A stretch of DNA of 64,000 bases, taken from positions 24,092-88,091 of the forward strand of contig NW_018364561.1 of the NCBI RefSeq assembly GCF_002078875.1. Reading direction: 5' to 3'. The position numbers and the translations under genes were made by a program. Of the stretch, positions 43,089 to 54,588 are shown piece by piece. The stretch is from Numida meleagris (taxonomy: Eukaryota > Chordata > Aves > Galliformes > Numididae). The first letter of the stretch is position 1. Every line of letters starts with the position of its first letter. A model generated the notes under the pieces. It worked only from the letters and a program-made list of their open reading frames with translations. It was not told where the DNA came from and did no database searches.

Positions 43089-44085
43089 CCAAGGAGTCAG
43101 TGCTGGAGAATGAAAATCGTCTAATAACAGTGAAGCCCTACATCTTCAGAGGGAAAGTCATCTTGAGACGTCTGCATGTAATTCTGTAAATTTACTACAA
43201 TTAATATTAATCTACTTTGTATTTTTGAGAACAGGTGCCCTTGAGTCATCATTTCAAAGCATCGGAATAACGTCAATATTAGCAAAGCTGAGACTTTAGA
43301 CCTTACTTTTGTCATACAGATTTAATATTCTGCTGTGGAATAAATGTCAAAGTCCCTTTCTTTTTTACCTACTTGTCAACACATGGTTGGAACATCTTCC
43401 AAACGTCCTTTCTCTGATAGTATTGGCATGTAATCAGGGGAAAAAAATCATCTGCTTGAAAAAGAATCCTCTCAGTCATTGACAGAAGAGTTGGTAAATT
43501 AAAGGCTGGTAGTACAGTATTTCCCAAAGGATGAATCTCACTCATCACAAAAAATGCTGAGAGGCTAAATAAAAGTTTTAGTTAAGAGCAGCTTCCTTAT
43601 TGATCAAAACAATCTCCCTGTCTCATTAAACCTGCTGGGTTTGAAGAGCTCAACAGTCCTCTGTGTTACAAATAATGTCTGATTTTTTGTTAAGAGAGCT
43701 GTCACAAACAACCACAATCCTTAATTTGCAAAAATGTGCTCTAACTCATCCTTGCAGTCAGCCAGATTTCTATTCTTACACCCTGGGGTAAATTACATGA
43801 GTATACTTTTAATATCTGGATATTAAAAACAAAAAAACAAAACAAGGATTCCTAGTTTATGAAAAGCTGTACAGATCTTCTTCTTTCCTGAAAACAAGGT
43901 ATCAAAAGCCAAAGACAAAGAATCAGATATCATATTCATTTCACAGTTTTTATGTAAATCTGACAGTTAACAGAGATGAATAGGATAAAAATATTTGTAA
44001 GGCATACACCATAAAGAGTTGTTTCTTCATATAAGAATAATTATTTATAAAATGTATTTTTCTTAAAGAAAACAATAAGTTCATA
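43089..44085. other. 1.0 kb unique DNA with a small palindrome
   Basis: Unique AT-rich sequence. A perfect near-palindrome TTTTAATATC-TG-GATATTAAAA lies at 43807-43828. No gene recognised. Confidence 0.5.
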
Positions 44086-44655
44086 TCTCTGCTCCCCTTC
44101 TGCTCTGTCCTCGTGAGGCCCCATCTGGAGTACTGCGTCCAGGCCTGGGGCCCACAGCACAAGAAAGATGTGGAGCTGTTGGAGAGGGTCCAGAGGAAGG
44201 GCACGAAGATGATTGGAGGGCTGAGCACCTCTCCTATGAAGATAGGATGGGGGAGCTGGGCTTGGGCAGCCTGGAGAAAGGAAGGCTCTGGGAAAACCTC
44301 ATTGCAGCCTTCCAGTACTTGAAGCGAGCTTATAGGAAAGACAGCAAGAAACTTTTCCATTAGGCCTGTAGTGATAGGACAGGCATAATAGTTTTAAATT
44401 GAAAGAGGGTAGATTAGCTTAATAATTAGAAATAAATTGTTTACCACATGGGTGGTGAGGCAGTGGAATAGGTTACTCTGAGAAGCTGTGGATGCCCCAT
44501 CCCTGAAGTTGTTCAAGACCAGGTTGGGTGGTGGCTTTCAGAAACATGATCTCGTGGAAGATGTCCCTTCTCCTCAGAGAGAGGAGTTACATGAGATGAT
44601 TGCTAATGGTCCCTTCCAACCCAAATCACTCTACGATCCATTCTATGATACTAGA
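44086..44655 (+). mobile_element. CR1 LINE, 5'-truncated
   Basis: Plus-strand copy from the reverse transcriptase C-terminus (CTGCTCCCCTTCTGCTCTGT, CTGGAGTACTGCGTCCAGGC) through the 3' UTR to TCCATTCTATGATAC. The frame at 44113-44322 keeps [20 protein letters not shown] and [16 protein letters not shown]. It looks relatively young in the coding part and more diverged in the 3' UTR. Confidence 0.93.
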
Positions 44656-45424
44656 GAAGACTAAATCAGCTGGACTTGCTTGAAAGATTTAACTTTTTGT
44701 GAAGTCTGATGTTTTGTATTCTCTGTGCTACATCACTCTGTGCTTTAAATAGTCAGAGTACTCCCTAGGCAGTTCAAAAAGAAAGCCACACATTCTTTAA
44801 TACTACTCATAACAGTTATGGTGTCAGTCTTATCCAATACTGAGAACTGGGGGGAGGAAGATAAAAACTAAATCTAATGCGTATCTGTACTACGTATATC
44901 AAAGGCTAGGCTTGTGTAGCTGTAAGAGAACTGTGAATTATCCACAGAATATTCAACTGTAAATCTATTTGATTTAGTAATTATTATGTATTTTCAAAGC
45001 CCTTGAGAACTTACACAATTTGGAGCTTAGAGAATTCTGAAAACATTTCAAGAGTTCAAACCGTTATCATCAGACATGTGATCCCATTTAGATCTTTTTC
45101 CTCATTCCTCATCTGTCTTTGAAAAAGACAGATAATCACTCAATGCCAGTATAAAATTTTCTTTTATATAATCTCCAGCCTCTAACTTTAATCTCAGTAG
45201 GCATGGAATATCAGACCTAAATAAATAAATTCTACATTAAGATAAGTGTTATAAATATCCATCAGGTAGATGGATCCAAAGTTAGAATAGGTCAATCGAA
45301 GGATTCATTCAGCACGTCTTATTCCAAGACGTAAGGAAACAAAAAGGGTTTAAACGCACAGTGATGGATTTCATTGAATTGCCATAGCTAGATATAATGA
45401 AATACTAGTGATCAGAGCAGCCAC
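44656..45424. other. unique DNA
   Basis: AT-rich unique sequence; nothing recognised. Confidence 0.5.
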
Positions 45425-45558
45425 AATTGAGGTGAGCCTGGTTTAGGCCCTGGGCAACGTGATTTAGCTGTGCATGTCCCTGTTCATTGTAGGGGAGTTG
45501 GACTAGATGACCTTTAAAGGTCCACTCCAACTTTAAGGATTCTATGATTCTGAGACAT
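45425..45558 (+). mobile_element. CR1 LINE 3' terminal fragment
   Basis: CCTGGTTTAGGCCCTGGGCA, GTAGGGGAGTTGGACTAGAT, TTTAAAGGTCCACTCCAACT, then GATTCTATGATTCTGAG and a run of diverged ATTATGATT-type terminal repeats extending to about 45585. Confidence 0.9.
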
Positions 45559-45906
45559 TATGATTATATGATATTATGATTCTGTGACCAGATACAGCAT
45601 CTCACAACTTCTGTTTCAGAATGGATTTCCATTTGGGCCAAATTCAACAACTGACAGGGTAACTGAGTCGGACAAACTAGGTAATTTAGTTTCCCATCCA
45701 CTTGGCAAGACTCTTAAATATTAATTCACAGCTATTTAGCCAATCCTTATCTAATTCAAACTTCTAATTTTTAAGCTCTTTGCTGATGAAGTATTCTCCA
45801 GAAAAGAAAAGCAACAGCTTGAATACTTTTACAGTCTTAAGGACTGTTCCCAGAGATTTTATCTGTAAGCTGTTTCATCAGATTTTATTCTTAGGATAAT
45901 TGGCTA
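45559..45906. other. unique DNA
   Basis: Unique sequence following the CR1 terminal repeats; nothing recognised. Confidence 0.4.
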
Positions 45907-46731
45907 ACTTCCAACACTATCTCAAGAACCTCGTGAGATTCAACAAATCCAAGTACAAGGTCTTGCACTGGGTCGTGGCAACCCCTGCTATTAGTACAAG
46001 CTATATAAGCTTATACCCTTATACAAGGGTATAAGGATAGAACACAGGCCTGACAAAAAGGACCTGGGGATACTACTGGATGGCAAGCTGCACAAGAGCC
46101 AACAATGTGCCCTCTCAGCCCAGAAAGCCAACTGTATCATGTGTGCATCAAAGAAGCGTGCCCAGCAGGGTGAGGGGGGTGATCCTGCCCCTCTGCTCTT
46201 AGCTGCTGAGGCCTCAACAGTAGTACTGAGTCCAGATGTCAGTCCCCAACACTGGAGAGACACGGACCTGTTGGAGCGAGTCCAGAGGAGGGACACAGAA
46301 ATGATCCAAGGGATGGAACACCTCTCCTGTGAGGACAGGCTGAGAGAGCTGGGGCTGTGCAGCATGGAGAAGAGAAGGCTGCAAGGTGACCTGAGAGCGG
46401 CTTGTCTGTATCTAAAGGGGGACCATGAGGAAGAAGGGGACAGACACTTTAGCAGGGTCTGATGTGACAGGACAAGGGGAAATGGTATCAAACTTAAGGA
46501 GAGATTTACATTGGATATAAGGGAGAAGGTTTTTACAATAAGAGTGGTGAGGCACTGGCGCAGGTTGCCCAGAGAGGTGGTGGATGCCCTGTCCCTGGAG
46601 ACACTCGAGGTCAGGCTGGATGGGGCTCTGAGCACCTGATGAAGCTGTGGATGTTCCTGTTCACTGTAGGGGAGCTGGACAAGATAACCTTTGAAGGTCC
46701 CTTCCAACTCAAATGATTCTGTGATTCTAAA
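45907..46731 (+). mobile_element. CR1 LINE, 5'-truncated
   Basis: Plus-strand copy. It begins in the reverse transcriptase thumb region (AACCTCGTGAGATTCAACAA, CAAGGTCTTGCACTGGGTC), runs through the C-terminus (frame 46139-46462 with DTDLLERVQRRDTEMIQGME and [20 protein letters not shown]) and ends with a normal 3' UTR (CAAATGATTCTGTGATTCTA). A small palindrome, ATACCCTTATACAAGGGTAT, lies near 46014-46033. Confidence 0.93.
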
Positions 46732-47084
46732 AGTCTGAAATATACATAAAACTTCCAATTTTTTTGTATACCAAAAAAAAAAAAAGGCTTATAGCTAAAG
46801 AAAACCAGAAGCTTGACTTCAAATCCAAACTGGACCAAATGAACAGTGCTGTGATGCAGAGGATAATGAGTCTTAAAAAAAAAAAAAAATTAGATGAATT
46901 GTTTACATTCAAGAGACTACAAATACCAACAATACTATGGTTCACAATAAGAAATAATGGCAGCTGGCAATAACATGTTAATGGGTTTTCAGGGAAAAGG
47001 AGAGGTCTCTGACCAGTTCACTCATACTTTGCAAGGATTCCATAGACTCTACATGATTGTTTAGCAGATTAGGAATACATAACT
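46732..47084. other. unique DNA with A-rich runs
   Basis: A-rich runs near 46773-46785 and 46876-46889; otherwise unique and unrecognised. Confidence 0.4.
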
Positions 47085-47185
47085 AGATAATAGCTATATC
47101 TATTATATCTATTATATCTAATATATATCTATTATATCTATTATATCTATTATATCTATTATATCTATATATAATAGCTATACAT
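47085..47185. repeat. AT-rich microsatellite, (TATCTATTA)n
   Basis: About ten imperfect copies of a 9-base unit, TATCTATTA, bounded by TAGCTATA stretches that are partly self-complementary. Confidence 0.92.
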
Positions 47186-50100
47186 AGCTTAATCTCATTT
47201 TCTCAGGGGAGACATGCACCTTCAGGGACAAGCAGGTACCCAGCCCTGCAGGGTCAATATTGATCCTAAAACCAACATTCCTTATTACCTATATATAATA
47301 AACTTGATTATATAATAAACTCTGATTGGCAGAGAATACTTCTAAAAGGAGAATATACTAGCAAATACTTCATTTGGCAGTTTTATATACCCCTGGAAAA
47401 AGTAACTAGGCCCTTCTTTAACCATCCTCTTCTGAAGCTGAGAATGTACCCTACCAACACCACCACTGCACACATTTATATGTGACAGAGTATGGAAGTT
47501 AATGGTCAGTAATGCAAGAATCATCTTATATTTCTAAACAGAGACACAGAAACATTTCCTGAAAGAAAGTGCGTAACTTTCTCGGGCCTTGTTTCTCAGG
47601 CTGTCGCAAATCACTGACAAATAGCAACCAGAACACGGCTATTTTATTTTGTACCATTACATTTTCAGATACTTGCTTCCATACCGCAGGGATTTCTTTT
47701 TAGAGCTCTCAATTTTGACTTGCACTTAAACACATATTTTAAACCACGCTGTTTTACAAATACAGTTTGATACTTTGAGCACAGAGACAGAGTGATCTAA
47801 TTAAATACAATCTTCCACTTGCAAATGCTTCAAAGTCAAGACAGAAGTATCAGTAATGTAATGTTCTTGGAACTGAATAGTGAGTGAAAAGCCAAATAAT
47901 GTACCATGTTATGAAGGCTGATATTTTGAATTCATAAATATTCAGATGTTCTTGAAGTTATTTTTTTCCTTAGCTATATCACTGTAACCTGTTAATTTGA
48001 AGTGGGACTTAATGTGTGTAGTGAAACAGGAGTGGCTCATTTACATAAATAACAGTCAACTAAAGAGAAAGAATGCATTTTATCTCAAAGTATCTGAAAA
48101 AAAATCTGGAATAAAAAATGCTAATTCTTACAAAAGTAGTCTTAATTTTCTTTTAAAGGACATTGCTATGAATGTTATTTGTATTATCATAGTACCATAG
48201 AGGTTTCAAACATTTTTTTTGTGAGTATCACAAAATATTTACTCTTAATTTTGAGAGTAAAACATAATTTTAGGCAGGGCTAATTAAATGGCTTGGGTTT
48301 TTTTTGTTTTTTTTTTTCCACTATGCATGTTTCCAAGGGGTATATTTAAGAATGGAAGAGAACAGAGATATGCCAGAAGAACGGATGAGAGGATCTGATA
48401 TTATGAGCTCAGTGAAATCAAGAGCTGATGAAAGTGATGGTTAATGAAAATGGAAATAGAAGATGGGAATAGAAAATGGGAATTACAGATATTGTGGCTG
48501 AGAAATGATGGCAAGTAGATTACAGTGGTTGAATAGGGAAGACAGATATTACAGGGTGAAAATGAAAGGCTAAGAAACTACTTCTTGTAGGAGAATTCTG
48601 ACTCATATGAGCAAAGCTGCCAAAAAGGGTGCTGCAGCAACTGAAATACAATATGATAAAAGCCTGGAGGAGAGAGATTTAGCCATATGGCTTCTTAGGA
48701 AAGAAATAACCATCACACCCACATCATAAGGTATTATACTCACAAAAGCAACAGGATTATTAGATACATTTAGGATCAGGAAATTTAGAAATTGAAGAAG
48801 AATATCACAACCACCTTACAGATTTGAGTGATAGGCTTGATGGCAGTACTGTCAATATCTGTCGAGAAATATAGAGAGAAAGGGAGAAAGACAAACAGGT
48901 TTTAGATTAGATAAGAAAGAAGAGGAAAAGCAAGGCTGATCTGCAAGTTGTTGTCATAGAGATCAGGCTTACGGATGAGATCAAATTTAGAGAGAAAAAT
49001 TAAGAGAGTTGCCTGAAGAGCCATTAAAATTACCTTCTGATACTGCACATGTAGAAGGAAAAGCTACAGAGATTGCAGAAGGATCAGCAGGTGACAGAGT
49101 AGTGTTAAGATAATAAAATACAAATCATAGGAAAAGAGTGCAAATAGTTTTCAATGAAGATTAACAATGGTTTTGAAACTTCCTGAAAAAGGAGGCGTCT
49201 TAATGAGAATAAAGCCAGGAGATCTCAAAAAACCACTGGGAGATAAATTGAAGTTCTGCAATAGAGATAATAATCTTGAAAAATGTATCAGAGAGTTTAA
49301 AATCACCTGGCAGTTTATAACAAATTTATGCATTAAGTGAAAGAAAGCAAAGACATATCATGTCTTGACAATGGTTTCTTAATTAATAACCCACCTGAAC
49401 AATACATACAAAAGATGCTATTATTTAAGGTCCTGCATCTCTGAAAAATTTTGTTATGTGTTTGGCAGGAGACAAACACACACAAAATATTGCGCATCGC
49501 CGTGTAAGATATGGAGAAACAGACAGAGAACAATAGTGTACACCTAAAGAGGACCTTGCTGCAACAACATTTCAACTGCTGTTCTGATTTCTGAGTCTCA
49601 AGGACACTGGGCATTGAGAAACTGACAGAGAGAGAAGCAAAATGATCACAGAATGGAGCAGTCTCCTTTTGAGGCTGAAGTCCCTGCTATTCTTCATTTA
49701 AAGAGGAGAGTGATGTGGAATGTGTCCAACATTTATGGAATCATGAAAGTAGCAGAAATGATGAATGACGTTCACTGAATTTTAAGAAACCCAAAGTTCA
49801 ACCATTGGAACTTGAAGCAGATCAGTTTAAAAGAGTTGAAGAAAGCACTTTTTTTTTAGCAGCACCTAACTAATTTCAACTATTTGTTTCTAAAGAAAGC
49901 TGTAGAGGAAGTATCACTGGATTCAAGCAAGTGTTAGACAAGCTCAGGTTTGTAAGATATAGGCAGAGTTACACACTGTGACATCTATAATGCACTGTGG
50001 ATACTGGCAGAGGCAAGGACTATGGTCCGTGGTAACTGGCTTGGGCTGAGAGGTCTTGCTAAAGATTATCTCCCATTGCCACTGAATTTTGGAGGCATCT

Positions 50101-51885
50101 CTAATGCTCTTATGTTTAAACAAAATTTTCTTAAAACATTATAATTTGCTCTTGTCAAACTAAACACACACAGATGGTATCACTGAAATCTACAAACTGA
50201 CAGATTTTTCTAGTGCTAGCTGAGTGTTCTGTACAACTCCAATGTCTTTTCTCTCTGACATGGAGAAAACCGAAGACATCCAAACCTATTCATCTAACAT
50301 TTCTGATTAATACCAACATTAGTATAATCTGACTCCTTTTTTTTTTTTTTTCCTGAACTCTGTCTTCTTCCTCTTGACTTGATTTCTTGTGTTATAGTTT
50401 ATGATAGGAGTATTCAAAGTCACAGTAGCAGAAAAAGCCTTTATTAAGCTTCCTTTCTGTTACAAACTCATTCTGCAGCTCTTTCTGCACAGAAATGTAA
50501 CCATCTGCACTACTTAGAAATTCCACACCGTTTCTATTGATTTTATTATACAGTTCCTTTAGTAAACAAGAATGGAGGCAAACATTCCTGAAATATTTTG
50601 GATCCTAACTATTGAATATACACAAATATTATTCTGCTTTTGGTGGGAGTAGGCTTGTTTGCTTTATTGCTTTTTCAGAACAATTTTTTTATTATTATTA
50701 TTCTTTCAGAACATATTTCCGTCTGGTTTAGTAAGGTATTTTGTTTATCCAGCTGGAATACTGAGCATCGTTTCAATCCTTGTTACAAAGAATTTTCTTC
50801 TAACACCTATTTATTGTCCCTATTTTATTCCTGATCATTTTTGTGAAGGATTTCAATAGGCCAGTTTGCAGTACTTCTCTTTCCAGCAGCTTGGAAATCG
50901 CAATGCACAAGCTCTATAAATGAGACAATACACTGTACTGATACTCTGCATTTTAACATCTCTTTATATCCGTATATAAATAGCAATAGTTTGTTTTTAA
51001 AAAATGTGCAAAAAAATAAAACTTTCACACTTGACATCTATAACTGTATGCTGAAATATTTTTTCTGTCATTAGTGGCTCCGCTCACCCTAATCTGATAG
51101 AAAAAGAGGGAATACATTTAGCTAATAGGCCTTGATATGATGTGCTATAGTTTGAAAAGCTTTAAAACAAACAGATGCAAAAATCTTTGTTTAAATCTTT
51201 AAATGGCATTAAATCACATACAGCACTCTCTACCTGATTCTGGTGTTGTGCATGCGAGTTTGACGATTCTCCATAGAGATCAGAAGAAATACACAAACAT
51301 GCATGGAGGAAAGATCTATAGCTTTCTCAATTTTACAACAAATGCCATCTAGACTAATTTGTGGATCCAGCAGCAGTACTTCATTTGAATTCAATAGTAA
51401 GGGAAAAGTCTGAGTGGGACTATGGTAATGAAGAAAAGAGCTATTTACTTCCCACTAATTTGCATACTTTAGGAATACTCTAGTATTTTTTAGGAGATTC
51501 TCTTCAGCTGGTTACAGGCAGTAAGGCGATACAAAACATTTTTAACAGCATTTATATTACTGAAAGTCAAGTACTAGCAGTAAATAAATAATGCATATCC
51601 ATTTGGCTTTTGGTTTTAGGCACAGAGAGCAGTTCAGTGCTCCTGGTGCTGAGTGAATTTCATTAGATGTTTGTCATGTGTACGTGACCATATTTTGGCT
51701 CTGCTTGGATGCTGTTACAGTCTCTTTAAAAAATCACTTTTTACAGACTGTCCTTACTAATCGTTACACCACAGCCTGAATTTTCTAAACAAAGTACAAA
51801 GTCAAAGCTTTCTTGGTCCTGGGAAACAGCTATCCTCTTCCTATCACCATCTGCTGATTTTGGACACAGTGCAGCACATAATCAT
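47186..51885. other. 4.7 kb unique DNA
   Basis: AT-rich unique sequence without recognised transposons. A purine-rich stretch (about 48350-49100, many GAAAATGG, AGATGG and GAGAGA words) reads through several frames but shows no splice-bounded exon. T-rich runs occur near 48296-48317 and 50338-50351. Confidence 0.5.
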
Positions 51886-52516
51886 GGCTTCAGCTGGAAG
51901 GGACTAAAAAACCACGCAGTTCCAACCCCCTGCCATGGACAGGACTGCCACCTACCAGCTCAGGATGCCCAAGGCCCCATCCAGCCTGGCCTTGAGCTCC
52001 TCCAGGGATGAGGCAACACAGCTTCTCTGGGCAGCCCACGACAGTGCCTCACCACTCTCTGAATGAAGAATTTCCTCTTAATATCTATCCTAAATCTTCT
52101 CTCTTTCAGTTTAAAACTTTTCCCCTTTGCCCTATCAGTATTAGGTCACGTAAAAGCTCATCCTTCCCCCTTTACATAAGCTTCCTGGAAGGCCATAAAG
52201 AGGTCTCCCTAGATCCTTTTCTTCTCCAGGCTGAACATGCCCAGCTCCCTCAGCCTTTTTTCATAGGAGAGGAGCGCCTGCTCTTTGATCATTTTGTCTT
52301 GCGTATGCTTTAACATGTCTTCCAGGAGGATCAGTTCCATGACCTTCCTAGGCACAGAGGTGAGGCTCACTGCCCTGTAGTTCCCTGGGTCTTCCTACCT
52401 CCCTTCCTTAAAAATGGAGCGATATTTCCCTTTTTCCAGTCACCAGGGACTTCACCTGACAGCCATGACTTTTGGAGTATGGTACAGAGCAGCTTGGCAA
52501 CTACATCAGCCAGTTC

Positions 52517-52726
52517 CTACAGGACCTTGCCTATCCCTTCTAAAAAGCTTTTAGCCCTCAGTCTTAATGTTCTAGTTGTGTGATTTGTCCCACCAATTTT
52601 TGTGAGAAAGATTAGGTCCCAGTTTTCTAATTGCCTTGTGGTTTCCAGCTTCTCCTTTCCATTTCCCATGCTGCGTGCTTTGGTGTAGAGGCAATTAATC
52701 TGGGCTATCTGCCATGTTATCTCCAA
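52517..52726 (-). pseudogene. CR1 endonuclease N-terminal remnant
   Basis: The frame starts MEITWQIAQINCLYTKARSM and continues GNGKEKLETTRQLENWDLIF, LTKIGGTNHTT. This matches the start of ORF2 endonuclease (usually LKCLYTNARSMGNKQEELE...D.I.ITETWWD). Catalytic Glu and Trp residues of the TETWW block are lost (LTKIGG). Confidence 0.82.
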
Positions 52727-52892
52727 GGAGCCCTCCCAGATTTCTCTGGGACAGATCTGAGGTTTTCATAAAGTGACAGTGCTTTCTAGAACATTCTTGC
52801 CCCACCTAGCCAGTTACATTCCATCCAGCATCAGCAGGCCCAGTCTCTTGAAGTACCCAAAACCCTGAGCACAACACCATCCACGTAACAAT

Positions 52893-53105
52893 TCACCTCA
52901 TCAGTTTTCCTCCATCTTCCTGGGTCCCAGTCTTCAACTGGGAGGAAGAGAACACTACCCATACTCCCAACCCATTCAACAGCCTCCCAAGGGACATAAA
53001 ACCACGTTTAATGTTTTGCAGTCTCCTTGTTGCAGCCTCATGTGACCCAACATGAAAGAGTAAGAGAGGATACTGCCAGCAGGTCACATGTGCTTCCACC
53101 ATCAA
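52893..53105 (-). pseudogene. CR1 ORF1 esterase-like domain remnant
   Basis: The frame contains YPLLLFHVGSHEAATRRLQN and GFMSLGRLLNGLGVWVVFSS. This is the middle of the ORF1 SGNH domain. The block III motif is normally HVGTND; here HVGSHE, so its Asn is lost. Catalytic activity is not expected. Confidence 0.82.
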
Positions 53106-53110
53106 TCTTG

Positions 53111-54050
53111 GCTATACTAAATTGTTCCTACAGTTCTAGCAATTGCTTAATGAAACATCTAAAGATACAGGCATATTTGTTTTTTTTTTATTTAATGTAA
53201 ATATTTATTTTTTTAAAGAAAAATTTTCTGGGAATATTCAGATGAACAGCTTCTTGTGGCATCGGTTTTGATTGTTCCTAATTTGTAAAACCTTGTGATG
53301 GTTGAAAGAAAAAAGTGGAAAGCTAATCTCTTTTAAAAGAAAAATAGTCTGAATAATTCAGATAAAATGTAGTTTCTCGCTGATTATTTCTTACGCAAAA
53401 AATGAACCTCAGCTACTAACAAACATGAATCAAACAAAATATATTGTTATTTTTCTTCTTTGCCAATCGGAAAAGAACATACTTAACAGAAGTCACTAAA
53501 ACTAGATCTTCATTAAGTATGTTAAACTGCAGCAATGCCCAGAGAACAGCTGATAAACTTAAATGTATGGATCTCATTGTGATCTTGTTCTTTAAGCCGG
53601 ATAACAAATTCTGATCTTAATTACAACAAAGAAGCTATGGAAATCTGATTTCACATGTTGCAACTAGGGTTTCACTCACATTGCACTGTGAATAGCACTA
53701 GTTGATCCAAAAAGCAAGATTGGTAAGATAAAGACAATGCTTTTGAAGGTATTTGGAGGTTTGCTATGTCCCTGGGCACATAAGTATCTTTAAAAGTCTG
53801 TATTCCATCATATTTTATTGCTGTGGAACTGATTTAATTGACTCCTTGATTCCAGTCAGTAATAAAACTTGACAAGGCTCCTAGAAATGCTTTGACAAAC
53901 TACACATTTCATTAGCCGTTTCCTGCAGGAATGTAAACTCTTTTTTTTTTATTGAAAAATAAAATGAATCGCTGCGGGAGCAATTTTAGAGATTGCTTGG
54001 AGGTGAAGAGATGTACTTTAAACATGTACCCAGAAAGTAGCCATCGATGA
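53111..54050. other. unique DNA
   Basis: AT-rich unique sequence between the CR1 and the mariner; T-rich runs near 53180 and 53941. Nothing recognised. Confidence 0.5.
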
Positions 54051-54588
54051 GGGCTGCTCTGAAAGTAATGCCTCCTATTTTATTTTGCTGGCCCATGATG
54101 TCTGAGATGGATGTTGAACCTTCCCAACAATATTCCATTCTGTGTTGTTGCCATGTGACAGATTGCAGCAGAGGGGCAGTCTGACACAATAATGTCTGAC
54201 ATGGAAGTGTGGATGGAGCAAAGGTGTGGAACTGAATTTCTCCATGTGGAAAAAATTGCACCCACCGACATTCACTGATGCCTGCTGAATGTTGATGGAG
54301 ATCAAACAGTGGATGTGAGAACAGTGAGGCAGTGGGTGGTGTGTTTCAGCAGAGGTGACAGCAATGTGAAAGACAAGCCATGTTCCAGATGGCCACGCAC
54401 TGCTATCACACCACAAAATGTAGTGTCTCGATCAGCTCATCCATGTGAATTGGCTAATGGTGATGACCATGTTGAGAAAAAGGGTTTTGTAGTTGATAAT
54501 TTGCACTATCAAAAAATGTTATAGTGTTCTTTGTATCTCTTGTAGTTTCCATGGAAACAAATAGGAGGCATTATTTTTGGAGCAATCT
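54051..54588 (+). mobile_element. mariner element, Galluhop-type, non-autonomous
   Basis: The left end is GGGCTGCTCTGAAAGTAATG, CCTCCTATTTT; the right end is CAAATAGGAGGCATTATTTT, TGGAGCAATC. These are inverted repeats of about 30 bases, better preserved than in the copy at 3207. The inside carries the transposase N-terminus in broken frames: MEVWMEQRCGTEF-like text near 54200, then 54309-54524 with MDVRTVRQWVVCFSRGDSNV and KDKPCSRWPRTA, the second helix-turn-helix and the linker typical of mariner. The catalytic DDD region is absent, so about 540 bases remain of an element normally over 1.2 kb. No clear TA duplication. It would depend on another copy's transposase. Confidence 0.88.

Larger units (their letters stand above)
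51886..53110 (-). mobile_element. CR1 LINE with several internal deletions
   Basis: Four collinear blocks of one minus-strand CR1 are joined by deletions. 51886-52298 is the 3' UTR and ORF2 end (CATGGCTTCAGCTGGAAGGG start). 52299-52520 is the N-terminal reverse transcriptase (CCAGGAGGATCAGTTCCATG, TTTTCCAGTCACCAGGGACT). 52521-52740 is the endonuclease N-terminus. About 52880-53110 is ORF1. The order is that of an intact element, so this is a nearly full-length copy that has lost pieces. Confidence 0.88.

Noticed and set aside
45535..45585. Short ATTATGATT repeats as a CRISPR-like array
   Set aside because: These are decayed CR1 3' terminal repeats in vertebrate DNA; there are no spacers.
45991..46758. 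255-codon minus-strand open frame
   Set aside because: Antisense of a plus-strand CR1; CR1 antisense is often open because of its GC-richer sequence.
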